A stretch of DNA of 64,000 bases, taken from Takakia lepidozioides (taxonomy: Eukaryota; Streptophyta; Takakiopsida; Takakiales; Takakiaceae). Within the stretch, counting starts at the first letter, position 1, and every line of letters begins with the position of its first letter. Below the pieces are notes generated by a model that ran no database searches, was not told the origin of the DNA, and saw nothing but the letters and a program-made list of their open reading frames with translations. A program made the translations under genes and the position numbers. Below, piece by piece: positions 47,401 through 59,073 of this stretch. Where the stretch lies: NCBI GenBank assembly GCA_030704615.1, contig CM060733.1:6014001-6078000 (forward strand), written 5' to 3'.

Positions 47401-50400
47401 GTTGTCAAAGATCGATCCTGCCTTCACCTGAATGAGAGGGAACAAACAAACTTGTGAGTCTTGGAGTGGAACACCCACACGGGATTAGGACCAGTAGCAT
47501 GTAGACATTCAAGGAAGACCAGAATATACTTGCTCTTCCTAAGCTTTCCTCTCTGTCAATTTATAACTGGCACAAATGAGATTTCTAGAGGTATGACAGC
47601 TGGAGTCCAAAAGAAATACAGGTGATTAGCCATTTAAAGGACCTGAAGCAAAAATTAATTACATCAACTCCACAAACCTAAGCCTTTTAACCTAAGCCTT
47701 TTCCAAGTTCTGAAGACACATACCTGCCAGAGCTCAATCCCAAAATACTTTAGGGGAGGAAAGACATAGAGATCTGGGTCATCGACAAAATCTGTTGAGG
47801 TGCACCACACATAATACGATAAGAGGATATAACTGATAGAGGCATTACCATAGAAAAGAAGAAGGCCATAGCTTGCAAGGGACAGCTTGGAAACACTTCC
47901 TAATACCTGGGTTGTCTATGGTGGGAGTCTTCCACTTCCCCTTGTAGTTAGGGTTCTTGATTTTCTGCAGAAACAACCCTCCTCCTTGATTAGAACTCTA
48001 TGGGGTACAAACAGTGGCAACCAAATGACAAGAAGGTTCATCTAAGACTTGGTAGAGTCCATTAACTAATAGAATCTGAGCGCAGCAAACTATGCACTGC
48101 TTTAATCGTAAAAGTCCGAGGATCTTCTTCCTCTCCTCATGGAGTTTTTGTCAACCTCAGCCCTGGCGTTTGGGTCCTCCAAAAGCAAATAAAAACTTCC
48201 AAACAGGCAAACATCCCACGAGGAGCCTGAGCTGGTCAATCCTGAACAAGTCGACCTTATCACCAAACCAACATGCATCAATGCAGGATTGAGTATGTCA
48301 CAATAAATTCTGCTCACCTTAGCTTTCCAAGGTCCTTTATAGTCAGGGTTCGGAACTGTGGGGGGCGACCAGTCACCATCATCCTCTTCATCCCAATCAG
48401 CAGGCTGCAGGAACCAACAGCCAACAACTTATGTGGTATTAGACCACCAACATCGTGCAGTACACTCCAGATAGAGAACATAAACACTGCCTCTGATGCA
48501 CTCATTCTTATAAGAAAAACAGCATCCTACCTGACCGAGTCAAAGGAGAACCAGAAACCCTGAATACCATAGCCTGCATATATACGAAGGTGATGTCAGG
48601 CATAAACGCCAACTGACAAATATCTTAACATATCTTAAAACTTGTGAAGGAATACTTGGAATGCTGTACACCAAGAAGGGAATCATGTAGTAAACACTGA
48701 CCTTCTTGGCATTAGAGTCTGGAATTTCTCTGGGAATTGAGTCATAGCCCTGCACAGGAATGGTGGACAAATTTCACGTTCATTACTGCACAGAATCCCT
48801 GTTGTCAGCTTCAACTAGAGACCGACATAATGGCATGCCTCCACACCCATGGGTCCCACGTATTGGAATACCTTCTGATTGGCAGCAATGATTGGTCAAC
48901 CTTACTGCTCACGGAACAGGAAATCAAAAGCATAGAATAGAGTGTGAGAAAAATGTGAAAGTGGGGTCAACGCACCTCTGGTTTCTTGGACTCTGGATCA
49001 GTGATGTGTTCCTTGTCATCCCAGTCATCAGGCTGGAGAGGCAAGTAGTACACATATGAGAACCACACTTGTCACTATCTTTAACTGCAGATTGCAATGA
49101 ACAGGGGATAACACTAGTGTGACCAAAAAGAGAATGACTACGTTGAGCCTTTATGAGACAAAAAGACACTGCACAGACCCGTACCTTTACTGTGTCAGTG
49201 TCTTTAATCTTCCTAGGTGGCAAAATTTCCCAGTCATTATAAATGCTGCCTGATTCTCTCTCCCTGTTGTCCACCAAAATGCTGTAGCTTGCATCTGGTC
49301 TAATGATGAATGTGTAGACGTGGGTAAGCTGGTCAGTTTCACATGCGACTGATTTCTTGATGGGATAGTTTTGGCCTTTGTATTGAATGATGGCATGTAT
49401 CTTCTTTGTGTTTGTTCCACAAATGTCAGGCCCAAACATGATGCTGCAACCACCCAATATACACAATGATTAGCATGGAGTAATAAACTGTGTTAGAAAA
49501 CCAACTGATGTCATCTATATTCTCCAAGTTCTCTTCCTAACACCACCTCAAAGTCAAGTTGCCCAATGAAAAAAGAACAAGCAGTCCCGGAAATTGGGGA
49601 TGAGAAAGAAAAGCATCACCAAGATGGAGATTGGGTCAGTCACAGGTGAGTAGGGGCCGATTGCTATTTACCTGTACGGCGTATCACCACTGAACTTTTT
49701 CTGGTTCACATAACCGCTCATGAGTTTCACATATCCACCACCGCACTCAATCTTCTGCTCATGCTTCAGTGAGTACTGCAGGACAAGTGTTCTTCCTTTG
49801 TTACTGAACTCAGGGATCTGAGTCGAGATGGCAAAGAATTTTGAATCTGGACTTGTTTGAATCCCTGTAGAGTGAACACAGACACCACATAAAAATTCAG
49901 ATATACGTACAGCCTCCACAAAAAATGATCACATGATTTTATATTCGATTTTCACTTTCTATGCAGTTTTCTAGCACAAAATCACATTTGCTTAGGGAAA
50001 AGTGTAGCCTGAGTAAATCCACTGCAGAAAGTGATCGTCAGGAGGTCACAGCTCACCTTTGTCATCAGGATCTCCATGCCATTTGCCCGCAGTGTGCACC
50101 CAGTCTCCATTTAAACCCTCGCCCTTCTTCCAGTCCGACTTCACCCAGCGACTCTCCCAGCCATCTTAAATTACAGCAATGAGACATAAAGATGAGTTAC
50201 TGTATGCACTTGGAAACAGCCAAATCACGGAAACTTGTGGCCACAAACTCTTCAAAAGCCTACAATAAAAAGGGTCCCAGCAAATATAGATGTATGAGGA
50301 GCTCCTCACGACAATCTAAGAAGATCGATCTTCTCACCGTCATTTTTTCCCAGCTACAGGCTACAAGGCGTTCTCAAAATGTAGATTTCAGATAGAGAAG

Positions 50401-50685
50401 TGAGGAAACCCTCCACCAATAGTGAACAGCTTCATCCGCCTACGCCGTCCACAAGTCCCTTCCAGTAGCTCTATTCCCACCTTTGTAGCTGACAACACAG
50501 ACTACCAGAAAACAAAAATCCATCCCGCAAGAGAAGCACTAATGTACTCAGACGCAGAGCACCCAAAGTAAACAAAGACACGCATCTCGCCTCTCACCTT
50601 CAAACCGCTCTTCCAAAATCACCTCTGCAGAACACACAGCAATGCAGCTGATGAGAAGAATCGCAGAAATCCAGGCGTTCCGCAT
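44475..50685 (-). CDS. CRT: Calreticulin (CRT3-like), complete, 14 exons
   Basis: Exons on the minus strand: 50598-50685, 50057-50164, 49672-49864, 49185-49443, 48976-49032, 48702-48749, 48318-48404, 47907-47964, 47724-47791, 47332-47427, 46628-46681, 45616-45762, 44763-44840, 44475-44492. They sum to 453 codons in one frame (452 residues). Calreticulin is the ER-lumen lectin chaperone that binds monoglucosylated glycoproteins and Ca2+. Seen: signal peptide (residues 1-20), N-domain start [30 protein letters not shown] with the conserved Cys, [27 protein letters not shown]-domain repeats ([20 protein letters not shown], then [17 protein letters not shown]), [16 protein letters not shown], and retention signal HDEL at the end. 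Residues 373-421 are arginine-rich and 422-447 aspartate-rich. A basic tail is typical of plant CRT3, an acidic one of CRT1/2; here both occur. Confidence 0.96.
44763..44840 (-). CDS. CRT: Calreticulin exon 13: aspartate-rich tail segment
   Basis: A 78-bp exon encoding 26 residues starting [14 protein letters not shown] and including eight Asp in a row, with GTC-repeat coding. Acceptor TGGCAG, donor GTAAGC; phase 0 both ends. The 18-bp last exon (44475-44492) then adds DHDEL and the stop. Confidence 0.88.
45616..45762 (-). CDS. CRT: Calreticulin exon 12: arginine-rich tail segment
   Basis: This 147-bp exon adds 49 residues, 21 of them Arg, including [14 protein letters not shown]. It is joined in phase 0 on both sides (acceptor CCACAG, donor GTATGTG). 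The opposite frames look open only because of composition. Basic tails are known from CRT3-type plant calreticulins and would not bind Ca2+ like an acidic tail. Confidence 0.85.
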
Positions 50686-50689
50686 TGCA

Positions 50690-52150
50690 TCCACAGCCTC
50701 TCACAGCCTCCGAGAGGCCCCCCTTAGCTGCTGCAAGCTCTGCGCCCCCCTTGCCCGACAATCGCTATGGATTCTTGAAAACACTCTTCCTCTCGCCCCC
50801 CACATGTGTCTCGGCTCTGTCCCCGCCTAGACTAAATGACCCATCTCATGCGTCCATCTCTTCACAACAGACGGCTTCCAGCTACATGACATTTAAGAAG
50901 ATCTCACGGTCTGAAAGAACGTGATCCAGCAAAAGCATGGCTCTTCTAGGAAAGCTCTTCTAGGGCCGATGTTGGCAAGGCCTGTTGCTTGTGACCATTC
51001 ACAAGAGAGCCGTGACGTGTAGTTTGTTTCTTGATTGGTCCAAATAGGCAGAGCCAGACACTGCAACCGAGTACCCAAGCACCTAAGTATAGATAGGGAG
51101 ATTATCAACATCTCCCCAGGTGTGTCTTACCATTTTTTCTTTGACTTTCAAAGATTCTTTACATTCATTCTCGAAGCTCTCTTTGCTCTGCATTTGGAGA
51201 GAGGAGGGAGACTGTGCAACTCTCAACTTTGCGGATGGGCTTTGTCATTACAGCTTTGTTAGGAACCCCCATTCAAGCAAGGTTGCTCGGACACTTTCAT
51301 AACTAGGCATCCCTGCACCAGGTATGTTGTTTCTGCTTGCAGTCTGTGTGGTGAAGTGCATGTCCTTGCATTGATCAAATAGTTGGTCATAATCTGGAAC
51401 AAAACATATCATGTCTCAAGCCCATATGCAAGACATCAAGAGAGCAGTCATGAACCTTCCTGCATGCAAGATTTTATTCAATTCTAAGTACTTATTTGTT
51501 GAGGTTTCTGTCAACAAGGATTGTCTGTATAGGACCACTAGTAACTAGGACTGCTCATCTGCTTGATTCTACAAACAAATGGCACCTGAATTGAAGTGTG
51601 TATGCTCTTTAATGCATTATGTGTCTTGCTCAAGTGCATGCCATGATACAAAACTCATGTGTCACGTTACTTCAAAAATTGGATGGTATACATCCCCAGT
51701 CCCCTTCCACTAAGTAACAATCAGAAGGAGGCTTAGTCTCCATTATGAGGAATGGGGATGCTTTGCATATAGAATGTCCTTCTGTAATTCCAGTCACAGC
51801 CTACAAAAAAAGATGTGGTTCGGGAATGTGCATGTCCTTCATCCTCGTACCAAGCCTTCTGGAAACACACAAACACCAAACATCGTCGCCAGAAAACCTT
51901 CAGAAGTATGTCTGGGGAAGATCCATCCAGCACTAGGATTCGTTACAATGCCCAGTGGGTATGGAAAGATGACAGGAAGTCAGGAAAAAACATTCATGGA
52001 ATACCAATAAGAGCAACTAATAATAATCCTCACCTGTGCTGACCCAGGCCCCTGAAGTTACTGCAGTGCAGCAAGCACAACCTGTAACCACAGGTTTCGC
52101 TACACCTTGTTGCTTACACCCCTCACGTAGAAGCACCCTGGATAGCGCAT
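50690..52150. promoter_or_regulatory. Intergenic: calreticulin promoter side and aminopeptidase 3' side
   Basis: No exon recognised. The part next to 50685 must hold the calreticulin promoter and leader; the part next to 52153 holds the aminopeptidase 3' untranslated region. No specific promoter box (such as an ER-stress ERSE, CCAAT-N9-CCACG) was identified by eye. Confidence 0.4.
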
Positions 52151-52152
52151 GC

Positions 52153-55100
52153 CTACGATGATGAGTGCTTGACAACCCATTCTACCAAAGTTGGCACCGC
52201 AAACCCGGTTGCTCCTGCCTTATCTTTCCAGACTGGGCCAGCGATATCCAAGTGGGCCCATGGCAGCTTCTCATCCACAAACTGCATCCATGCCAGTTGG
52301 GACCTATGAGTATCCCACAAAAACAGCAGTCTTACCTGGCGCTGAAGGTAATATGCAGCCGCCAAGCACACCTGTCCATCAGAACCTCAAAGGTACAAAA
52401 ATTACTGCTTTTGATCCAAACAATCCTGACATCGAAGAAAACCTCACATGTACAAGGTACATGATGGAACTGACCTGCTTTAAAAAGAGTGAAGCAGTAA
52501 TGGATCCGCCTGCTCTACCACCTGTGTTCACCATATCTGCAATGCCTGACTTCATCATTTCCCAGTACCCCTCCTCCATCGGCATACGCCAAAGCTTCTC
52601 CCCAGCCTTCTTGGAGGCTGCAGAAAGCTCCTCTGCTAGTTCATCGCTTGGGGTAAACATTCCTGTGTTTCCAATCCACCCTTCCCTCAATACCGACAAC
52701 AAATATGTACCAAAGAAAGATTTGGGTTTTAGAAGAGACTCTTCTGCAATGCACATCATGCCACAGATTAAATCAACCGGTGAATGCGATCCAATCAATT
52801 AATGAGCCATTTGTTCATCACAATCCTAACTCGACTAGATCTGTAATCATGACTTCTGCCAGCGATTGTATCTCTTTCAGATACAACTCTACTGCTCAAA
52901 GCTTTCATGATTTCAGGACAGAGAAGTGGAGCTTTTAATGACAGCAATTGCACTACAATCCTGTCCAACCTTAGGCCGATAGTAGGACAAAGAGATGAAT
53001 AACTTACCCCCAATATCATTTCCAAGAGCAATGATGCAGGCTCCAGTCAAAGTTGCCAGATCAACAATCTGCACAGGGACATTGAGACCCTCACCGTCGC
53101 ATGTCGAACTTCATAACCTAAGACAAAACTTTGCATTGCAAAACCAAACATTCGCCGGAACATGCTAGACATAGGAACAAAGAAGCAAATATACATGTAC
53201 ATTACCCTCAGAGAGAGATGCTTCTTGTGACATAAAATGAGTTAACCAGCATGTCCAGGCTCAGCTTCAACTCTTGAGATATATAAAATGTACTCATAAG
53301 ACATTGTTTACTGTGGCCTTGTGGCCATAGACCCCGCGCCGATTTGGGTGGACCAAAGGGAACAAATACCACCTTTGTGAGGGGCTCACAGAGGTGGTGT
53401 GACTTACCTTGATAAAGACAATTAGTTTGGGTTTTCCAGATATCCTCTAGAAAGCCCTCACACAAGCATCTACTTCCTGTGTGTGAACAGCCCAAAGGCT
53501 AGACCCCAACAGGGCCGGGGCTTTAGGCTCTGCCTCAAGATTTTCGAGTTGGTGAACAGAGGTGCAGGGACAATGTGCTTGATGGTCCTGAAGAGGGTCT
53601 CTCTGGTGAGAAAATCCCAGACAATATCAGAAAATGGATATTGTCTTCAGGCTGCCCACACATCGGGCAATTACAATCTCCTCTTCCTCTCTGCATCTGT
53701 TTATTGTTTAGAATCAATCTAGTGCCTAGCGTGGGCAGGCCTTTGAGATCAACCTTGAGGTCCTCGCCCATGTCACAGACTAGAAACAAATTCGGTTTTA
53801 TGCCTAACTTCATTTTCATCAGACAGTCTTTGGCGGCTTTGGACAAAACCCCCTCTTGGTCAGCTTCATCCATTAGGGTCAGTTCTTCTGAACTACTATT
53901 CAGATACTTGAAAACTGATCTTTGCTTGGTATTGTACCAAAGGTATGTCAATTCATATATTAAGATTGTACTCATAAGACGTTGTTTGCCGTAGCCTTGT
54001 GGCCATTCATATATTAAGAAATATATTTTTACATTCTTCTACCCTTTTCCGCCAAGACTTGGCCTGTTTAACAGGACGGTCTTGCTTCCAAGAAATAGCG
54101 TTGATTATCTCTGGTATGGGGCATGCGATTCAACTGACCCACCATCTGACCTTGAATTCATCACGTCGAAATCTTAAGGTAGGTATGCCAAACTCACCCC
54201 GAACAGCCACATTAGATGTTCTAGAACAAACCGACATGCTTTCTTTCAGCACCACGACCTGAATGGGTTCAAGAAATTCTGCATGGTTGGAATTGTCAAC
54301 CCACACAGCAGATGCGTACTCCAAGGCCGGCCTAATCTCTTGAGATATATAATGAAAAACTAAGAACAGCTGAGCCTTCTGATAGATTTGGTTAGTTAAG
54401 CAAACATTGTCAATGCTCAACTGAATTTCATAATGAATGGAGCCCACAAAACTCAGACAATTTGAGGGCAAGTGGAGCATACCTTGTCAACTTTAAGGTT
54501 GCCAGCATAAACCAGAGCATCTGCTAGGGTGAGCCTGCCTTCAGCATCAGTATTGTTCACCTGCATATTGACTCCATGATTTTATTCTTGCTGAGCAACT
54601 GCGAAACATGAGGTGCCTAAAACAAGCATGCCACCACCTAGGACCATTGATGCTGAATAGCTCAATTACCCATGGCAAGAGCTGCCTTTGAGTGGAGAAA
54701 ATCTTATAAAACAGTGGGCTCACAGTGAGGACCTGCCCTGGGAATTGGAAATCCCTATGTACCAGATATAGTTAACCCCTCATCAATCTTGCCTGAAACC
54801 AGATGTACTAATGCATCTTGGGAGACCAAGCACCATCGCTAGTCGAAAATCTCACAAGAGGGTGGGGTGATTATGGAGACACAAGGGAACAAGTTTGAGT
54901 GGTAGGATAGCACATCATGAGTACAGATGACAGCCTAATATTACTGGATGCAGATGACACTCCTGGCATACAGTCCAAACCTCAATTGTCTTCCCATTGG
55001 AAGCTGTGAGTATGTCACCGGGTCTCATGCCCCCTCCACTTATCATGTTCTCACATGCCGCAATGATAAAATGTACCTATCATCATCAACCCCAACATCC

Positions 55101-57761
55101 CAGAAAAATCACCGCTGCCATCAATCTGCACTCATGTGCCCCTCATCACAGACGCATGTCTATATAGCAGAGGTCAGGCGTCGTCTAGTTCCTGGAGTTC
55201 TCCTTTCCAGTAAAGCAAAAGCAATTCTGCCACTCCTTTTGTGTGATTCATCAATACTGCTTCACCAGATTCCATCCACAGCAATATCAATTAGAGAATC
55301 TCATTAGTCAAGGTATAGTTATCTGAACCTCCACGGCTGGAGGCTTGATTGCTGCAATTGCCTTCGCTGCTCCAAGTACCGCAGCTGCACCACCCATGTC
55401 GAATTTCATAAGCTCTATCATAGACCCTGGCCCAGTCTTCAAGTTATAGCCTCCACTGCCGAACCACAACAAAAGACAATAGTAAATGTATGGTCAATTT
55501 AACTGCAGAACCCATTTACTTCCATAAAGAACTAAACCAACTTAAATCCAATGTGTATTCAGATGGGACAGAAGACTAGTGTGAACCATGGTTAACTAGT
55601 CGAAGCCAACCACCAAATGCTTAATTGAGGCTTCTCACAGAGACCATAACAGGAGGCATCCAATAAGGGGACTGTTGGCAGGATCCTCTATTCCAGACAG
55701 CCATGCAGTGAAGTGGGCCAAACCATGCGGAAGACATCCATAGTTTCCCCAATACAGGAGGCACAGCAAGAATATATTATCTCATGCTCCATAAGCTGCC
55801 TCACTCCACCCTTGCCCCAAAAGAACCAGATAATTGTGGCAATCTCATGGCAGACTGACATACAAATCACACCTGTCAAAAGTCAATCCCTTCCCTACGA
55901 TTGCAAGTTTTGTTTTCACATTGCCAGAGGATGGCGTGTAGCGCAGGTGGATGAACTTGGGAGGGTTAGTGGAGGCAGCAGCCACTCCAAGGTAAGCCCC
56001 CATCTTTAGCTCCTCACATTCCTCTTTGTCCAGTATCTTTGCAGTTATGACATCCCCATGAGCCAAAGCGATGTTTTCGGCCTCATCTGCCAGCACACCT
56101 ACACAATAAACCCAATTTCTTAAGCGCACATCTGTTACATCATGATGAGTTCAAGTGTCCATGTTGAACCAACACCAAAGAGTCCCACACTGGGCGGGGG
56201 AATGCTTGCAGTCACTACCAGGGGAACGTAGCTGAGACCTTTCTTGCCACCCTCACATACTTGGGGTGAAAGTAGACACTTTCTGCAGGTCAATTGACAT
56301 GACTCTATATAGTGTCGAGTTGACAAGACCAACTGTCGTAGACTATAAGTCATGCATCAGTGCAGGCTCCTAACACTGTAGCTGCCTTTCACAATACAGA
56401 TAGATTTGGTTGCTACTTTGATATATGCTACCTATGCAACAAGACAATTTACAAGTGTCATAAGGAACATTACTCAACACAATGCTTGAATAAGTAATCC
56501 ACAGCAGTTATAGGTTGTCAATATGCAAATCATACCTACAGCAATTGTATAAGTAGTAGACTCTGAAAGTTAAGATTCTGCTTCCATCCAACCAGTCAGA
56601 CGGAACCTATAAGAGAAACACTTACTGGGAATAAGCACATTGGGAGGTGCATTGACCAGTTGTCTGGCAAGAATTACACCGCTACACTGTTGAACCATCT
56701 GCGTAACATGGCCCTCAAGTTCGGCACCCATGCGCAGCCCTATGAGCTCCAAATTCTTCAAAGATAGTTGCTTGGACTCTGATTTGAATCGAGTGTCCTC
56801 ATACGACCCCAACACAACCCCTGTCACAAGAGAACAGCCCCAACGGCGTCAGTAACAGATGCCATACTCTGGCTTTTTGTTTTGATCTGTTACAGTAAGC
56901 ATATGTTAGTATCTACTGGACAGCATTTTTAGCAGGCTCTAGAGGAGACTGAAGGGGGAATGTGGGGGTGGCAGACACCACCAGCTCTCATCATCTTAAC
57001 TGTGCTCATTCATGTCCAGGCTGTGGCTTAGTGAGGCCAACAAACCAGGTATCATGAACCCTGGCAATTTCCCTTAACCTGCAAGTGAATTGTCCGTTAG
57101 CAAGTTCCAGACTTAACCTTGCCCATTCTGGGACTGCAATGTTAATTCGACTCTAGCCTACCGTAATGGACCTACCTTGGAGGGGACCTTGGTTAAAGAA
57201 AACATTGTATGTGAAAGGCTCACCATCCTCAGCTATACTGATAGAGTCTTTACCAATAAGATATGAACATAAAGACCGTAAGATGTAGGCAAGTTTTTCC
57301 AGGTACATTACTGTTGGTTCAGCGTTCCACAACGCACCTCCAATTATTGCAGATACTGCAGCCAGCTTTCTATCACCAGTAAGCTCGTTAAAGCCAGATA
57401 TCCCAATCCCAATAGATGTAGCTTGTACAGTTTTGGCAGTCGTTGCAACACTCTCTCCTAAACCCTTCCACGCTTTGGTAGATGAACCGGCCGCCTCAAA
57501 TTTCCCAAGCCCAACCAGGCCCACTCGCTTGAAGCCATAGCCTACTATGCGAGCAAAAGTAGTCTGCCCAACTTTTCCTGAGAAGTCTTCCTCTGTTATA
57601 ATGTCTCCAAGAATGCCTCCCACAAGTCCATCCAGTTTCTTTAGCTGTGGATCCTCAAACCCTCCCTGTTCATCTCGGGTCAAACTGCCTTCAAATACGC
57701 CCACTACCAAGATATCGCCCTTCCACTCTGCTACATCCACCTCTGTTGGCTGCACAGCAAT
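52153..57761 (-). CDS. LAP: Leucyl aminopeptidase (peptidase family M17), spliced, 5' end missing
   Basis: Exons on the minus strand: 57338-57761, 56626-56820, 55873-56098, 55329-55455, 54981-55076, 54483-54560, 53008-53068, 52475-52662, 52153-52281; phases agree, giving 507 residues to the stop. The first exon found starts in phase 0 after an acceptor, so a transit-peptide exon should lie upstream; it was not recognised. M17 enzymes are hexameric di-metal exopeptidases that remove N-terminal residues; plant forms are often plastidial. Metal ligands and catalytic residues are present: [15 protein letters not shown] (Lys, Asp, Lys; split by an intron), MKFDMGG (Asp) and the signature NTDAEGRL (Asp, Glu, Arg). 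Other blocks: [67 protein letters not shown]. The intron 53069-54482 holds a LINE. Confidence 0.95.
53271..54352 (-). mobile_element. 5'-truncated FADD-type LINE with 16-bp target duplication, in LAP intron
   Basis: CTCTTGAGATATATAA flanks both sides (53271-53286 and 54337-54352). Between them, on the minus strand, lies the LINE from [17 protein letters not shown] (RT thumb side) through [25 protein letters not shown] and [17 protein letters not shown] to the 3' terminus at 53287. A 40-bp stub of the same family is inserted at 53965-54004. Frame breaks near 53660 and 54140. Confidence 0.93.
53951..54018 (-). mobile_element. 40-bp LINE stub with perfect 14-bp target duplication
   Basis: ATTCATATATTAAG at 53951-53964 and 54005-54018 flanks 40 bases equal to the last 40 of the LINE family (minus strand, GGCCACAAGGCTACGGC... 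ending near GAGTACAAT). It interrupts the older LINE copy. Confidence 0.93.
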
Positions 57762-57764
57762 CTG

Positions 57765-58018
57765 CACCAAGCACGATCACTCCTTTAGAGCGAGGGTCCA
57801 TTAAGGTATTCTCTCTACACTGTGGGCTTTACCTTCTCTCATGGACCAAACAGTCGTAGCACAAGGCCCCTGTAGCCTCTGGTTTAGTCGAGGTCATGCA
57901 CATCTGATCATGGTCCAACAACACAAGCTGTGGATGCTTGCTGTTGCCTGAAGAAGACACATGAAAGTGGATACCAACTAGACATACCAACAAAATGCAT
58001 GGACACACTACTGCACCA
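57765..58018. other. Unassigned; immediate upstream flank of the first LAP exon found
   Basis: An exon-like minus-strand stretch (about 57829-57946, CAG acceptor, AAGGTAAAG donor, open in one frame) exists but does not join LAP exon 57338-57761 in phase, so it is not added to the gene. Confidence 0.3.
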
Positions 58019-58019
58019 A

Positions 58020-58136
58020 AAGATCAAGGTAAGTCACACTACTGGAGTGAGCCCCTCACAAAGGTAGTGCCTACGTTCCCAAACTGGGCACAAGGTCTCT
58101 GGCCACAAGGCTACAGCAAGCGAAGTCTTATGAGCA

Positions 58137-58140
<4 letters not shown>
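58020..58140 (+). repeat. FADD-type LINE 3' tail, plus orientation
   Basis: Matches the last about 120 bases of the LINE family ('aggtaagtcacactac', then 'ggccacaaggctacagc' and 'gtcttatgagcaca'). It runs straight into a (CT)n tract. Confidence 0.8.

Positions 58141-58186
<46 letters not shown>
58139..58186. repeat. (CT)n microsatellite
   Basis: About 45 bases of almost pure CT repeat directly after a LINE 3' tail. Shorter CT and GA tracts recur at the same place in each later unit. Confidence 0.9.
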
Positions 58187-58189
<3 letters not shown>

Positions 58190-59073
58190 CTCTGTCATGT
58201 GGAGACCGAAGCATTCTGTTGATAGGGACAAAGGCCCTGATATATTGATAAGAAAGAGAGAAAGGGACAGAAAGAGAGACAGAGAATGGACTCATGAGAC
58301 TTTTTTGCCCTAGCCTTCTAGCCATAGACCCCCCGCCCAGTTTGGGCGGAAATATAGGGAACAGGCGCTCCATTGCGATGGACTCACTCCAGTAGTGTGA
58401 TTTACCTTGATATAAGCAGTCTTCCCAAAGCTAATTCTACAGTATCTTGCGAAGGGGTTAGCAACCACTCAAATCAAAACTACGTCCGGCCTCGCACAAA
58501 GTGTTGTTGGGCCAAGAAGACTACTGTTTTAATCAGTGTCAAGCCAGGCACCTCAAGGGTTTTATTTACGGCCACAGGAACTCTAGCAAATAGTAGCATG
58601 AAACTAGATGCAGTAACCATTCTAGTGTCCATCTGATACATAATTTCTCTTGATGCCTGCTCAGCAAGCTACAACTCTGTATGTTACAACTACGTATGTT
58701 TCTCATGCGACTTATCCCTGCTGCATATAGAGAAATGTTGTAGCACACCCAAAAAAGAGTGGCCTTCTACCAAACCAAGAAACAAGCAGAAGTGAAAAAA
58801 TTAAAGGAAATGTAAGCAGAGACAAGAAATTTGGGAGGTAGGTTTGTTGGACAGTTGCAGAAATGTAATTCCTGAATTTTCTCTTCAGATCTCTATCAGA
58901 TCTTCGCCACATCTGCCCACGCAAGGACTCACCTGAATCGAAGAGCCTTTGAGAAGTTACCTTTCTGGTCTCTTCAAAAACGGTCCACTTGCTAACCCAG
59001 ACTAGCAACCGAGTATTCTAAATAGTAGGTTCACCCAGATATACAAGCTCTATGGCCACAAGGCTACGGCAAG

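Noticed and set aside
51120-51302. Small plus-strand gene between calreticulin and aminopeptidase
   Set aside because: Short, no motif, overlaps the expected promoter region of calreticulin.
57829-57946. Upstream exon of the aminopeptidase
   Set aside because: It has plausible splice sites but ends in the wrong phase for the next exon and does not resemble the family's N-terminus.
58034-58231. Minus-strand frame with repeated Arg-Glu codons
   Set aside because: It is only the translation of the (CT)n/(GA)n tract and a LINE tail.
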